Position numbers and translations under genes: made by a program
NCBI GenBank assembly: GCA_000349905.1
Contig: KB722739.1
Location: 2,192,706 to 2,256,705, forward strand
DNA from: Volvariella volvacea V23
Taxonomy: Eukaryota; Basidiomycota; Agaricomycetes; Agaricales; Pluteaceae
Direction of reading: 5' to 3'
Length of the DNA stretch: 64,000 bases
Notes under the pieces: model-generated
Told to the model about the DNA's origin: nothing
Seen by the model: only the letters and a program-made list of their open reading frames with translations
The model's database searches: none
Shown: one piece after another, positions 11,110-21,900 of the stretch
Position numbering within the stretch: the first letter of the stretch is position 1
Layout of the letters: each line of letters starts with the position of its first letter

Positions 11110-12842
11110 ATGACTATCGTCAGAAACGCTCGCGTTCTCTTCAATTCAGTTCCTACAGGCGAGATCCACATAATTCACCGGTGTACCAGCAAGCTGATAT
11201 GTCATGGGCATACAGGCTATCCTGAACCAGGAAAGACGACTGTTTATGACGAGTCGCAAACCATCGACTTGGACACCATACCCTTGAATGGTGGATTCTT
11301 GATCAAAACCTTGGTTCTGTCCATTGACCCCTATATGCGTGGCAAAATGCGACACACTACACAAAAATCGTATTCGGTGAGGGTTGGTGATAGGTAGCTT
11401 GGGTAACTATACTGACTTTCTCTCATTGTTCTCTAGGATGCGTATGTGATTGGTCAACCGTGAGTGCATTTGATATCAAAAACGAGGGTGTATATAAGAA
11501 TAACTATGATGTTATTCTTCGCCCAATAGCATTAACGGTTATGGAGTTGGCGTTGTAGTCCGTTCAGAGAACCCAGACGCAAAAGTGGGTGATCACGTAT
11601 ACGGAGTACTCAGTGGGTCATTTGCTTGTCAAACGGTCCAACTAATACTTACAAATTTTATTCTCGCCGACTTGGGCGTTTGTCTTGGTACACAGCACAT
11701 GAAGGATACAGTATTATCTCGAGTTTGTCGGGTCGTGGGCTGCGAATCATTACAAAAGAGCCTTCTTTGCCGTGGTCAGTATATGTCGGTGCTGCTGGAA
11801 TGCCAGGTCGGTCGATTGGTTTTTATATGAATGGACCAGTCTAATGCAAAGTAGGCAAAACGGCATGGATGGCATGGCAAGAGTATGCTAATGCGAAAGA
11901 GGTGGGATCGAACTATGCGGCAACTTCAAAATGCCATGCTGACTTCTGCTGAACTAGGGCGAAACGGCGTTTATCACAACGGGTGGTGGTACGTGTGGCA
12001 TTCGTGATAGACCGCTTGTCATTCAGTCGCCTGATGGTATCGCGTTGTCGCAGGTCCTGTTGGCTCGTAAGTTTGCACCAATACAGTAACCACCCTTGGG
12101 CTTATTTCCTGCAGCTTTGTTATTCAACTAGCGAAGAAAGCCGGGCTTAAGGTCATTGCCTCGGCAGGATCGGAGGAAAAAGTGCAGTTCATGAAGAGTC
12201 TAGGAGCTGACGTAGCATTTAATTACAAGACTACCGACACTCGGGAGGTCTTGGCGAAGGAAGGACCTATTGACGTGTAAGTGTGCTTGCAGGACTGATA
12301 ATAGTTCTTATGCTGATAATGAATATGGCATAAGCTACTGGGATAATGTAGGAGGAAGCACGTTGGATGCTGCGCTGGAGCACTCAGCCCTATATTCGCG
12401 ATTTATAGTGAGTATCCAATGCCTCTCTTCAATTTCAGAGATTAATCATAAATAGGAATGCGGAATGATATCAGGTATTCGCGACCTCTGCAACAGCCGG
12501 GTGTTAATCTGACAGCAATTTGTATAGGTTACAATGGGGAATTCCAACCTGTGAAGGTGTGTACATAGAGAAGGTGACGTTATTATCTTGCTCTAACCTT
12601 AATCCTAGAACCTGGTCAAAATCATTGGAAACTCCATCTCAATATTCGGCTTCGTTGTCGGCCGCTTGGACTACAAGTACGGCGATAGATTTTATGAGGA
12701 AGTACCCCCAAAGCTGGTCAGTGGTGAGATTAAATACACTGAAGAAATTTGGAAGGGCTTGGATAAGGTTGGAGACGTTCTGCTTGCCGTACAGCGAGGC
12801 GAGAACAAGGCAAAAGCAGTCATTATTGTGGCTGATGATTGA
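11110..12842 (+). CDS. MDR-A4: NADPH-dependent alkenal/enone reductase-like, intact copy
   Basis: Fourth tandem copy and the only one of the A group with every exon open. Likely reduces the C=C bond of alpha,beta-unsaturated carbonyls with NADPH, in the cytosol. Starts MTIVRNARVLFNSVPT. Segments in order: GYPEPGKTTVYDESQTI, LSIDPYMRGKMR, DAYVIGQP, INGYGVGVVVRSEN, HEGYSIISSL, PWSVYVGAAGMPG, GKTAWMAWQEYANAKE, GETAFITTGG, a 13-nt exon (GPVGS), FVIQLAKKAGLKVIASAG, YWDNVGG, ECGMISG, YNGEFQPVK, and a C-terminal exon ending IIVADD. About 345 aa, normal for the family; no zinc ligands are expected in this subfamily. Intron 1 has donor GC (11159-11160) instead of GT and is open in frame. Substrate is unknown. 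Confidence 0.85.
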
Positions 12843-13491
12843 TTTCTTGAGCATTTCGTCGTGCCTTTCCTGGGATTTTTTGTATTGGCTCGGGCGTATA
12901 ATTGATAACTTGATCTGCTTGGTGCCAAGATCTATCATCCGATCCGGCAACTCGCATTGGCCGGATTCAATCAATCTCCGTGGACCCTGATGCCTTCAAC
13001 ACAACTCTCACTCTATTCTTACACTCTCGTAAGTTTTCAAGTTGCGACACCGAGCAAACCTGCTAGTGCCTTCAAATGTTAAACCTTCTAAGTCTTTGTT
13101 TGTCATCCTCCGGGGAGACCGCAGAGACCATGAAGCAGGAACAGGTTCTCCACTCATGGGTAGAACTGAAAACGCACCTCAAACCGCCTCCCGAGATCAA
13201 GATTGAGAAATGTACACAAGGGCCATTGTGCGGTGCAGATTATGTCCAAGTCCGGTGTCGTGTCTTTTCATCAGTGTTCGATCCGAAGAGCAAGCAACAA
13301 AGTCAACCCATAAGGGGAATATCACCTCACGGGGCTTGTCTTTAGTCTTGGGATCTATAGTTTTGAACCGAGTAGGATGGGCGGCGGGTCCACCAGGTAC
13401 GAATTATGTATAAAATATCAGCGTGCCCTTGACGTGCCCCCTTTTGGTTTTCCCATTCCCCATCGTCCGTTTTCGTTTCCCTCAACAGCAT
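12843..13491. other. Intergenic, MDR-A4 to DUF2235-1
   Basis: Two short overlapping ORFs without recognisable features. The 3' end holds the TATA box of DUF2235-1 and a pyrimidine-rich leader at about 13430-13490. Confidence 0.45.
13409..13416 (+). promoter_or_regulatory. TATA box of DUF2235-1
   Basis: TATAAAAT, 76 bp before the ATG at 13492, followed by a CT-rich stretch typical of fungal transcription start regions. Confidence 0.55.
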
Positions 13492-15781
13492 ATGGCCTCA
13501 ACGGCTCTTGAGCATGTGCGCACCGACTCTGGCGCTAGCGATGCAACACTGAACGGGTCAACACCTTCGTCCTCAGCTTTTGTTGACAAGTCTGGTGCTT
13601 TAACGTCTCCCCTTCCTGCTGATGGCAAGACATCACCCACTATTCCAGATGTGATCCCACCTGCACACCCAAACCGGACGCTGGTGTTGTGCTTTGACGG
13701 AACTGGAGATCAGTGCGTACCTTAATTCATACCCTTATAGAAGATGCTAAGGAAACTTCCTTGCATATGCAGATTTGACGCCGATGTAAGCCCTTTCATT
13801 CCGCAACAACTAGCTGTTGTGTTGACCTTGGTGCTTCGCTCGTGTTGTACGATGGAAGAATTCAAACATTGTGCAGCTGTTTAGCATGTTGAAAAAGGAT
13901 GACCGGAATAAGCAGATGGTGTATTATCAGGTAATCCCCTTCATTTCAACCTTTTTCTGTGGTTTTCATCCCTTTGCCTGCTTTCCTTTTTCTCACTAGT
14001 CCGGTATCGGAACCTATACGTCACCGCATGTTGCGACGCCCATCGCCACCAAGATTTCTAAGGTAAAGCAACCGCATTGCATAGTGATTATGAGTTTCTA
14101 ACCAGTTCGTTTCAGACCTTGGACGAGGCTGTAGCCTGGAATCTAGACGAGCACGTAATGGGTGAGTGTCAACGTCATTCACGAAAATGCAATGCACTCA
14201 TTCTTCAACCTGTACAGATGGTTACGACTTCCTCATGCAGAACTGTGAGTCAAGGTGCTTGGCTTCATTCAGGCCAAGGCTAAGCAACAATCATTCCCCG
14301 CAGACACCGCCGGAGATCGCATCTGTCTTTTTGGTAGGAAATGAACTCGATCTCCGCAGGACAGATCCTGACATGTTCATTTTAGGATTTTCACGGGGTG
14401 CTTACACCGCTCGTAGGTAGGCTTACCGGTCATCTTTCCGGCTATTCCGTCGATTTGACATCATTCCAGTCTTGCTGGCATGATCCACAAAGTTGGTTTG
14501 CTACCGCCTTGCAATTTCCAGCAAGTTCCGTTCGCATACAAGATGTACACGACGACAGATGATGATGGTTGGAAGCAAGCAAACGCATTCAAGAAAGCAT
14601 TCTCCATTGATGTTGATATCGAATTTATCGGCGTTTGGTGGGTTGAGATATATCCCGATTCATTTTTGACGAAACTCACCGAGCAAATGGTAGGGACACC
14701 GTCGACTCCGTTGGTCTTATCCCAAAACGACTGCCCTTTACTACCTCGAACACCATCGTTCGGACATTTCGGCATGCTGTGGCATTGGATGAAAGACGTG
14801 CGAAATTCAAGGCGAATTTATGGAATCGACCCACTTCGCGCGAGCAAGGCCTGAGTGTGACGGATCAGGAAATTCAGAAGGTGGCCGCTGGTGCAGAAGA
14901 TGTGAACAAGAAGCACGCCAACGGTAACGGTAAAGCGAAAGCTCGGAGGAACGACAGTCTGAGAGCACTAGAGCGCAAGTATGGAAGAGATCTCACTCAA
15001 ACTACGGATATAGAAGAGGTAAGTACGTAAGGTATTTTGGCGCTTCTCCATTAATTCACCTTCACTGTCAAGGTGTGGTTTGCAGGCTGTCATTGCGGTG
15101 AGTCTTTCTGTGTCCGTTACTTAATGGGTATAACTCACTGCCATGTCTTTTAGACGTGGGGGGCGGTTCGGGTGAGTGATTTCGAGTCGATTTGATTCAT
15201 TGGATTTAACAACGATTTCAGTATCCAACGAGACGGCACACAGCCTAGCAAGAATTCCACTCCGTTGGATGATTCGGGAATGCTTCAAGACGAATACCGG
15301 AATACTGTTTCATTCCGAGGCGTTGGCAAAGATCGGATTGAATCCTGCGTCATTGTACCCCATTGTTGCTCCGAGACCACCAGCTCTGGCTCCCAATGAC
15401 TCGCCCCTTCTCACCATCGCTGACATAACGAAGCGACCTGAGTTGTTCATCCAGCTTGATGCCACGGCGTCACAGGTCGGAACCGAAGAAGCCCAAGATC
15501 TGCGAGATGCATTATCACCCATATACGATCAGCTCAGTTTGAATTGGTCTTGGTGGACATTGGAGGTGTTACCCCTGAAGTTCAAATATCAAAAGGGTGA
15601 TGACTCTTGGTCGTCATACTTTGGGATGAATATGGGGAGTGGTCGCTACATTCCGAGACAAAGGGATGGTGTTAAGGTTCATAGAACCGTTCTGACAAGA
15701 ATGAATGCAAAGACGAAAGACGGGGAAGGGTACCGCCCAGTTGCGAACTTGGACCTACAGTACGTAAAGTGGGTAGATTGA
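13492..15781 (+). CDS. DUF2235 alpha/beta-hydrolase, copy 1
   Basis: Member of the family (Pfam DUF2235) that includes the bacterial Tle1 phospholipase effectors; the fungal members' substrate is unknown. A Ser/Thr/Pro-rich N-terminus of about 60 residues precedes TLVLCFDGTGDQF. Further segments, all on short exons: NSNIVQLFSMLKK, SGIGTYTSP, AVAWNLDEHVMGDGYDFLMQNY, TAGDRICLFGFSRGAYTAR (nucleophile Ser in GFSRG), MIHKVGLLP, VDIEFIGVWDTVDSVGLIP (catalytic Asp), RHAVALDERRAKF (catalytic His), VWFAGCHCDVGGGS and ARIPLRWMIRE. All expected catalytic residues are present. The last large exon runs 15221-15781. No signal peptide, so it is probably intracellular. Head-to-tail with a diverged copy at 16450; intron positions match. 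Confidence 0.9.
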
Positions 15782-15910
15782 TTGCTTCATGACGAGATTT
15801 GCTGTGATTTGTTCTGTGATCTGTATACGTAGCTGCAATCAGGATGATTGCTTCATGACGAGATTTGCTGTGATTTGTTCTGTGATCTGTATACGTAGCT
15901 GCAATCAGGA
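15780..15910 (+). repeat. 66-bp near-perfect tandem duplication in the DUF2235-1 3' region
   Basis: The block starting gattgcttcatgacgagatt at 15780 is repeated at 15846 with a period of 66 bp and no visible mismatch over the core. The first unit begins inside the stop codon context (gat-tga), so it lies in the 3' UTR. The near-identity indicates a recent slippage duplication. Confidence 0.93.
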
Positions 15911-16449
15911 CTTTGTGTATTATTATTTTCTGCCAGTGCCTTTACGACGTTACAACGTCAACATTCTCCGTGGAGTACGGTGATAGTGTTTGATCTAACC
16001 ACTCCGCCAGGCCCCGGCCAGTGGTAACTCGCTCGGACTTGTCCGGTACGACGCCCACCTTCCTCAGAAGCCATAGCGCATGGTTCACTTTCGGAATAGT
16101 CTTATTTGCACGCATGGGCGGCGTCTTCTTGGGTTCTTATTTTGATGAGTAACAGTGACCGAATCGAGCCAGTTCCACTTTGGTACTTCCCAGATTGTTG
16201 TCTAATTCAGTTTTGAGTTTCTCCAGTTCATCGGTTGAAACAGCCTCCGAGGTCCTCTTCAATGATTGCCTTACTATTCGGCATGGAAGGGACTATGAAT
16301 CACGTATATATACAGCCCATGTCTTCTAGAAATCTGTATTCATCATACGCCCAGATTGAGATCACCGCATCATACCCCATTCAGATCCACACCGAGCATA
16401 TAAAAACTATTCCCTGAAACACTTACCACCCCTTTACATTGCGCAAAAG
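15911..16449. other. Intergenic, DUF2235-1 to DUF2235-2
   Basis: No gene seen. The 3' end carries the promoter of DUF2235-2. Confidence 0.5.
16399..16406 (+). promoter_or_regulatory. TATA box of DUF2235-2
   Basis: TATAAAAA, 44 bp before the ATG at 16450. Confidence 0.5.
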
Positions 16450-18800
16450 ATGGCTGGACATGGTCACAAACCCTCCGACGTATCTGCGTCAGACACGCTC
16501 TTCGAGGAATTACGTTCAGAGACTCCCCATGCAGTGGTGGTAATGCCCCCACCCGAGGAACCTACAGGCGGCTCTCCAAGTTTGCTATTCGCACCGACAC
16601 CAGAGGTCCACGTAGAACAGATAGAAGAACCAACAGAGTCTCCAAGTCCCCACACGCGACCTCAACCGCTCCGCAAGCCGTCGATAGACCCCAGGGTGGA
16701 CTTGCACTTTATCCCACCACAGCATAAACACAGGACACTAGTTCTTTGCTTTGATGGGACCGGCGACGAGTTTGACTGTGACAACTCCAACGTTGTGCAG
16801 TTGGTTTCTCTTTTGAAGAAGGACGAGAAGGCGCAGCAGATGGTATATTACCAGGTGTGTGTCGTCATTACATGTTGATAATCTTGGTTAATGCTTGGGA
16901 CGCAGACGGGGATTGGTACTTACACATCCCCAGATATCGCGACTCCTCTTATGAACAAGGTATCCAAGGTAAGTAAATCCTGCATGGAGTTTCAAGTGAC
17001 GATACTCATTAGAATTTGGCAGATTATGGACTCCGCAGTCGCCTGGAACTTGGATGCTCACGTTATGGGTATGCATCGACACATCAGCAGCTGGCCTGCT
17101 TGAACTGACTTCTTTTCAGATGGTTACGAGTTCTTGATGCAAAACTGTACGTATCATTGGGCATAATCATTATTTTTGCGTTCTGAATAATTACTAGATA
17201 CCGCCGGAGATAAGATCTGCATTTTTGGTACGTACACAGGCGACTAAATGCCCCAACGCGGCTCATGGTAGTACTAATGACTCCCACAGGCTTCTCTAGA
17301 GGTGCCTACATAGCTCGCAGGTACGGTGTCACCATTAGCTTCCGAGAACCCCGGTGGCTGATAGTACTGTCAATTCACAGCTTAGCCGGAATGATCCATA
17401 AAGTTGGTCTTCTGCCGGCTGACAACTGGCAACAAGTTCCTTTTGCGTACAAAATGTACACACGCACAGACGGATTAGGCTGGGAACAGTCGAAGGCGTT
17501 CAAACGTGCATTTTCCAATGACGTTGGTATAGATTTTATTGGCGTGTGGTAAGTTTCAACTCGGCGGTGCCATATGTGGTGGCTGAACTCAATGTGTGGC
17601 CTCAGGGATACCGTCGATTCAGTGGGCCTTTTGACAAAAAGATTACCTTTCGCAACCTCCAATACTATCGTCCGGGTTTTCAGGCACGCTGTCTCATTAG
17701 ATGAAAGGAGGGCGAAGTTCAAGGCCAATCTATGGAACAGGCCAACAGCTAGCGAAGCACAATTAGGCTCGGGTGACCGATCGCCCTACGTCTTTGGGTT
17801 GGATAATCTACCAAATGAGGGCCCATCCCGATCCCCATCCGGCACTAAACGGAGTCCGAGACTGTCACCGCGTTTCCTGGTAGATGGGGATCAAAAGCTG
17901 GATGAAAGGGAAAGAGAGTGGGCTGACCGAGATATGGCAACCGAGACTGACATCAAAGAGGTTTGGTTTTCTGTAAGTAATGAATCCTCCATACTATCTT
18001 AAACAAGAATTGAATCATACCGTTTATATACATCCAGGGGTGCCATTCTGGTGGGTATCCTTCCTAACATCGTCCAATGCTAGGACTAAACCTGATGTTT
18101 GAGTGCTACAGACGTAGGCGGAGGCTCTGTGAATAACAAAACCCGTCACTCCTTGGCTCGAATCCCACTTCGCTGGATGATCAGAGAATGTTTCAAAGCC
18201 AATACTGGAATCATGTTTAAAGTGAAGGGTTTGCGTAAGGTGGGACTCGATCCATCTACACTCTATCCATTTGTTACACCACGTCCACCGGCATTATTTC
18301 CTGAACCCGACGCGAGGATTGAAGACGCATTCCCCATTTCACGACTTCAGAGCATGGTTAAACGCTGGAAGAAGAAATCAAACCCATCGAATCAGACTTA
18401 CCCCACGAATCCCGGGAAAAGCAAGCACCCAACTCTACATGTGGGCTCAGAAGAGGAAGAAGAGTTGAAAGACGCACTATCACCTATTTACGATCAGCTG
18501 ACGCTAGCGAAGATCTGGTGGGTCCTCGAAGTTTTGCCTCTACCATTCAAGTACCAGAGAGATGACGATATATGGGAATTTAAAATCGCGTAAGTTTCGC
18601 ACCAACTCCTACGAACTTGATCAATGACACCACGCAGAATGAATCTGGCTCGCCCAAGGATTATTCCACGTCAAGAGATGCAAGGCGTTTTGGTTCATCG
18701 CAGCGTGAAGACCAGGATGGAAGTGGAATATCTTTCCAGACCGGGTACAAAATACAGCCCCGTGGCGAAGTGGGCTATCGAGCCTACCTGGGTTGATTAA
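16450..18800 (+). CDS. DUF2235 alpha/beta-hydrolase, copy 2
   Basis: Paralogue of the gene at 13492, same exon plan. An 85-residue Pro/Glu-rich N-terminus precedes TLVLCFDGTGDEFDCDNSN; copy 1 has an extra intron in this segment. Then TGIGTYTSPDIATP, AVAWNLDAHVMGDGYEFLMQNY, TAGDKICIFGFSRGAYIAR (Ser nucleophile), MIHKVGLLP, IDFIGVWDTVDSVGLL (Asp), RHAVSLDERRAKF (His), VWFSGCHSGDVGGGS and ARIPLRWMIRECF. Compared with copy 1 it has longer low-complexity inserts after the His motif (about 17760-17930) and near 18340-18440. The last exon 18638-18800 encodes IIPRQEMQGV and ends with TWVD, like copy 1. Catalytic residues are intact. Substrate and role unknown. Confidence 0.88.
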
Positions 18801-18990
18801 GTGGTGTTCTGACTCTTCTCCTTATACATTATGCACCGTATGATCTTATTGCTATACCCCCAATATTGCAGTTTTACGCTTCATAGTGGCGAATTATGTT
18901 ATCTTCAATACCACCGTGATCTTGTACGACGATTCTAGGATAATTTAATTTAAATAATCGATGTTGTAACGGCGTTAGTTGTAAATACAA

Positions 18991-21900
18991 TCACGTCAGG
19001 CTTTCGAAGTAGTCACACCCCTCTTGAATTTGCCTAGCGACGTCTGGCATCTGTAATTAATAGGCTTAGATGCGTATAAGATGACGGAAGAAAAATCTTA
19101 CATAGATGGGGTGAAACGGTTGAAAATGGTTTCCTGGTATATCCAACGCCTTCACTGTTCGTCCAGTCAAGTTCTCCCATTCGGTCACAAGCAACTTAAG
19201 TCTATCGCCACTTGATAACCACGGTGGCATATCCAACACTCCAGCGGGTGCGTAAGGCAGCGTAGATCGGAGCAAAACTAATGGTGGACATCCCCCCGCT
19301 GCCTGTACGGTGTTGGGACAGTATTGCTTTAAAAGACGGCAATTCTGGTAGAATTGCGTAACAACCAATTGGCGAACTTCTGGGGATGTGTGGTTTAGCT
19401 CTACCGCGGACTGGATGATTTCCTTCGATAAAGGAACATGATTCAAAGGGCAAGGAGAGTCAATGAGAAGGACTCCTTTCACATTTAGGCCATGTTCGCG
19501 CAAATACCGTGTCATTTCGTATGCCACGATTCCACCAAACGACCAACCTACGCGTGCCAGTCAGCATACAATTAAGATGATATTAATTTCTTACCCCCTA
19601 TAATGACCTGCGTTGCACCAGTATCAAATACGGACTGTGCGTAGGCGTTCGCCATAGTTGGTATATCTTCCCACAATTGCGACGACATTATGTATGGGTT
19701 GGGGATAGCCCAGGTCGGACGACGTAGAGGGGGAAGTTGCACGTATTCATGAATCAGACCAGAACCATCGTGAACGAGAAATAAAGGACATTTTCCGTTC
19801 AAGCTCGCCTGAATGCAGACAGGAATCGGGCCGAGATTGGATATGTTGTTTACTGAGGGAGCTCTCAGAGCCCCTGTCGATGCTGTGCTCAAAGACCATT
19901 CAACATGTGCTGTTGCTTCAGATTGTTCCTGTGAAGTACCATCATGAGCCTTGAAGGTACAGGGGTATACGTGGGTTTGGAAAGAGCAGAGGACATGGCA
20001 ACGAGTGAACGCGTCTATGGGTGTCAACGAGTCAAGGCCAAGATGGTCGAGCATGGCGTCTCCTTGAGGCTCACCAAGGGTAGTATTCAGTACTGCTGGA
20101 AGGACAATCGCCAAGTCCGACGTTTCGTTTGTCACGAGAGGAGCAGGAAGGACTGATTTATCCTCCGACACTAGTGTAGAAGGAGAGGAGTTTGTGCTTG
20201 CCTCCGTGGCTGAAGAAGACTGGAAAAGATCACCACGTAAGCTTTGCGGGTGCTTTAGCATCCCAATTAGATCGCCAATAGTCGTACATGCTAAAAACAT
20301 GGAGTGTCCAATGTGAATATCTGGAAGAGCTAGACGAAGTTTAGATACGAGTTCAATCGTCAATAAGGAATCGACGCCAATATCCGAGAGGCTTGAAGAC
20401 TCGTCTAAATTTCGGAATGGGATCCCACTAGCGTCAGAGAGTGTCTTCAACACTAAGTTGCTAATCCTGTCTTCGAAATTGTCTCGGTCGCATGGAGCAG
20501 GTGTCAGGATATTAAAGTTCGAAGCTGAAGAGTGAGACTCAGAGTCAGAAGAACCGTTGCCTCCTTGCACTGCTTTCTGTAGACTGCGCAAGCGTATTCG
20601 CTTGAAACCGGCGCGCTTGACGTGCGCTACAATCTGCATCGGATCAGAATCGACAACCGCAAAGACTTCCCCAAGCATAATATCCTGTTGCGGTATGAAG
20701 GAAATATTGCAATAGACCGAATAGGATGAATTGTAGCCAACGAGATCCGTCAAGATACGGACAGCGCCAATCTTATTACAGATGTATGCATCCTGGGTCC
20801 CTGCCTTCATATTAGCCATAAAACCCAATGCATGAAGTAGCGTATCGAGGAAAACAGGGATAGCTCCGTGACGCCCTAGCTGGTGTTCTGGAGGGAGACG
20901 AACGTGGCCAACACACTCCTCTCCGTTTGGGTGAATAACCAATTTTTGGATCGTTTGATAGGTTTGCGCGTACTTGATGACACGAGGAAAGATGACCTGA
21001 TAGATCGTATGCTTGGACAGGACCTCTGGTTCTGGACTCTGGGTTACGCAGGCGATCTGTCGTGATACACGAGGAAGCGCAAGAACCAACTTCGTATGAG
21101 TGTAATCGACCTTCTGTAGGCGAAAGTGTCCAGTTGCGTGTTCAATCACGCCACTAGACCCTTGGACAGCCGAGACAATACTGAAGGAACCTCCTTTTGC
21201 GTCGATCGCAATGGTTGTAGTGACAGGGCGCGGGAAACCCTCTTCATATACAAGAGGTCGGAGGAATTCCACTGAATGCAACGAAGGGTGGGCACTATCT
21301 AAGAATTGCATATACAAGCTACAGAGCGTGGCGCTTGTGAGTATCTGCTCCAAGTAGACAGAAGCAGGGCAGAGGAGTAAGCTGCCAAATTCATGGCCAC
21401 GAATGAGGTCCGCGAGATCCTCGATTGGCGTTTCAAATTGGGCAGTATATCCATTTTCTGTTGTTGGGTACTGAACCCACGAACGGAGCAAGGTATGACC
21501 AGTGGTGCTAATCCCTAGAGGAGTAACAAGGTGCATAGAACTTTGTGCCTGTTCTTCGGTATATGGGATCCAGAACTTTGACTTCGACCACGGATAAGAG
21601 GGTAGGCTGATGCACGTGGGGGAAGGCAAGTGCGAGAATAACTCGCGCCATCTCATCTGCACACCCACTTCATACAGTCGCGCAAGAGTTGACATCAATG
21701 TGGACCACGGTGGCTGACCCTTTCGAAGTGATGGTAGAATCAAGCAATTGGGATTCGGCTGCAACAGGGGGACAATCGTCGGATGGGGGCTAGCCTCGAG
21801 AAAGACAGACGGCGTTATTTGCCGGAGTTCCAGCAGAGATTGGACCCCTTGAGAAAATAGTACTGGCTCCCTGCAATGACACGCAGGGTACGATGCCTGA

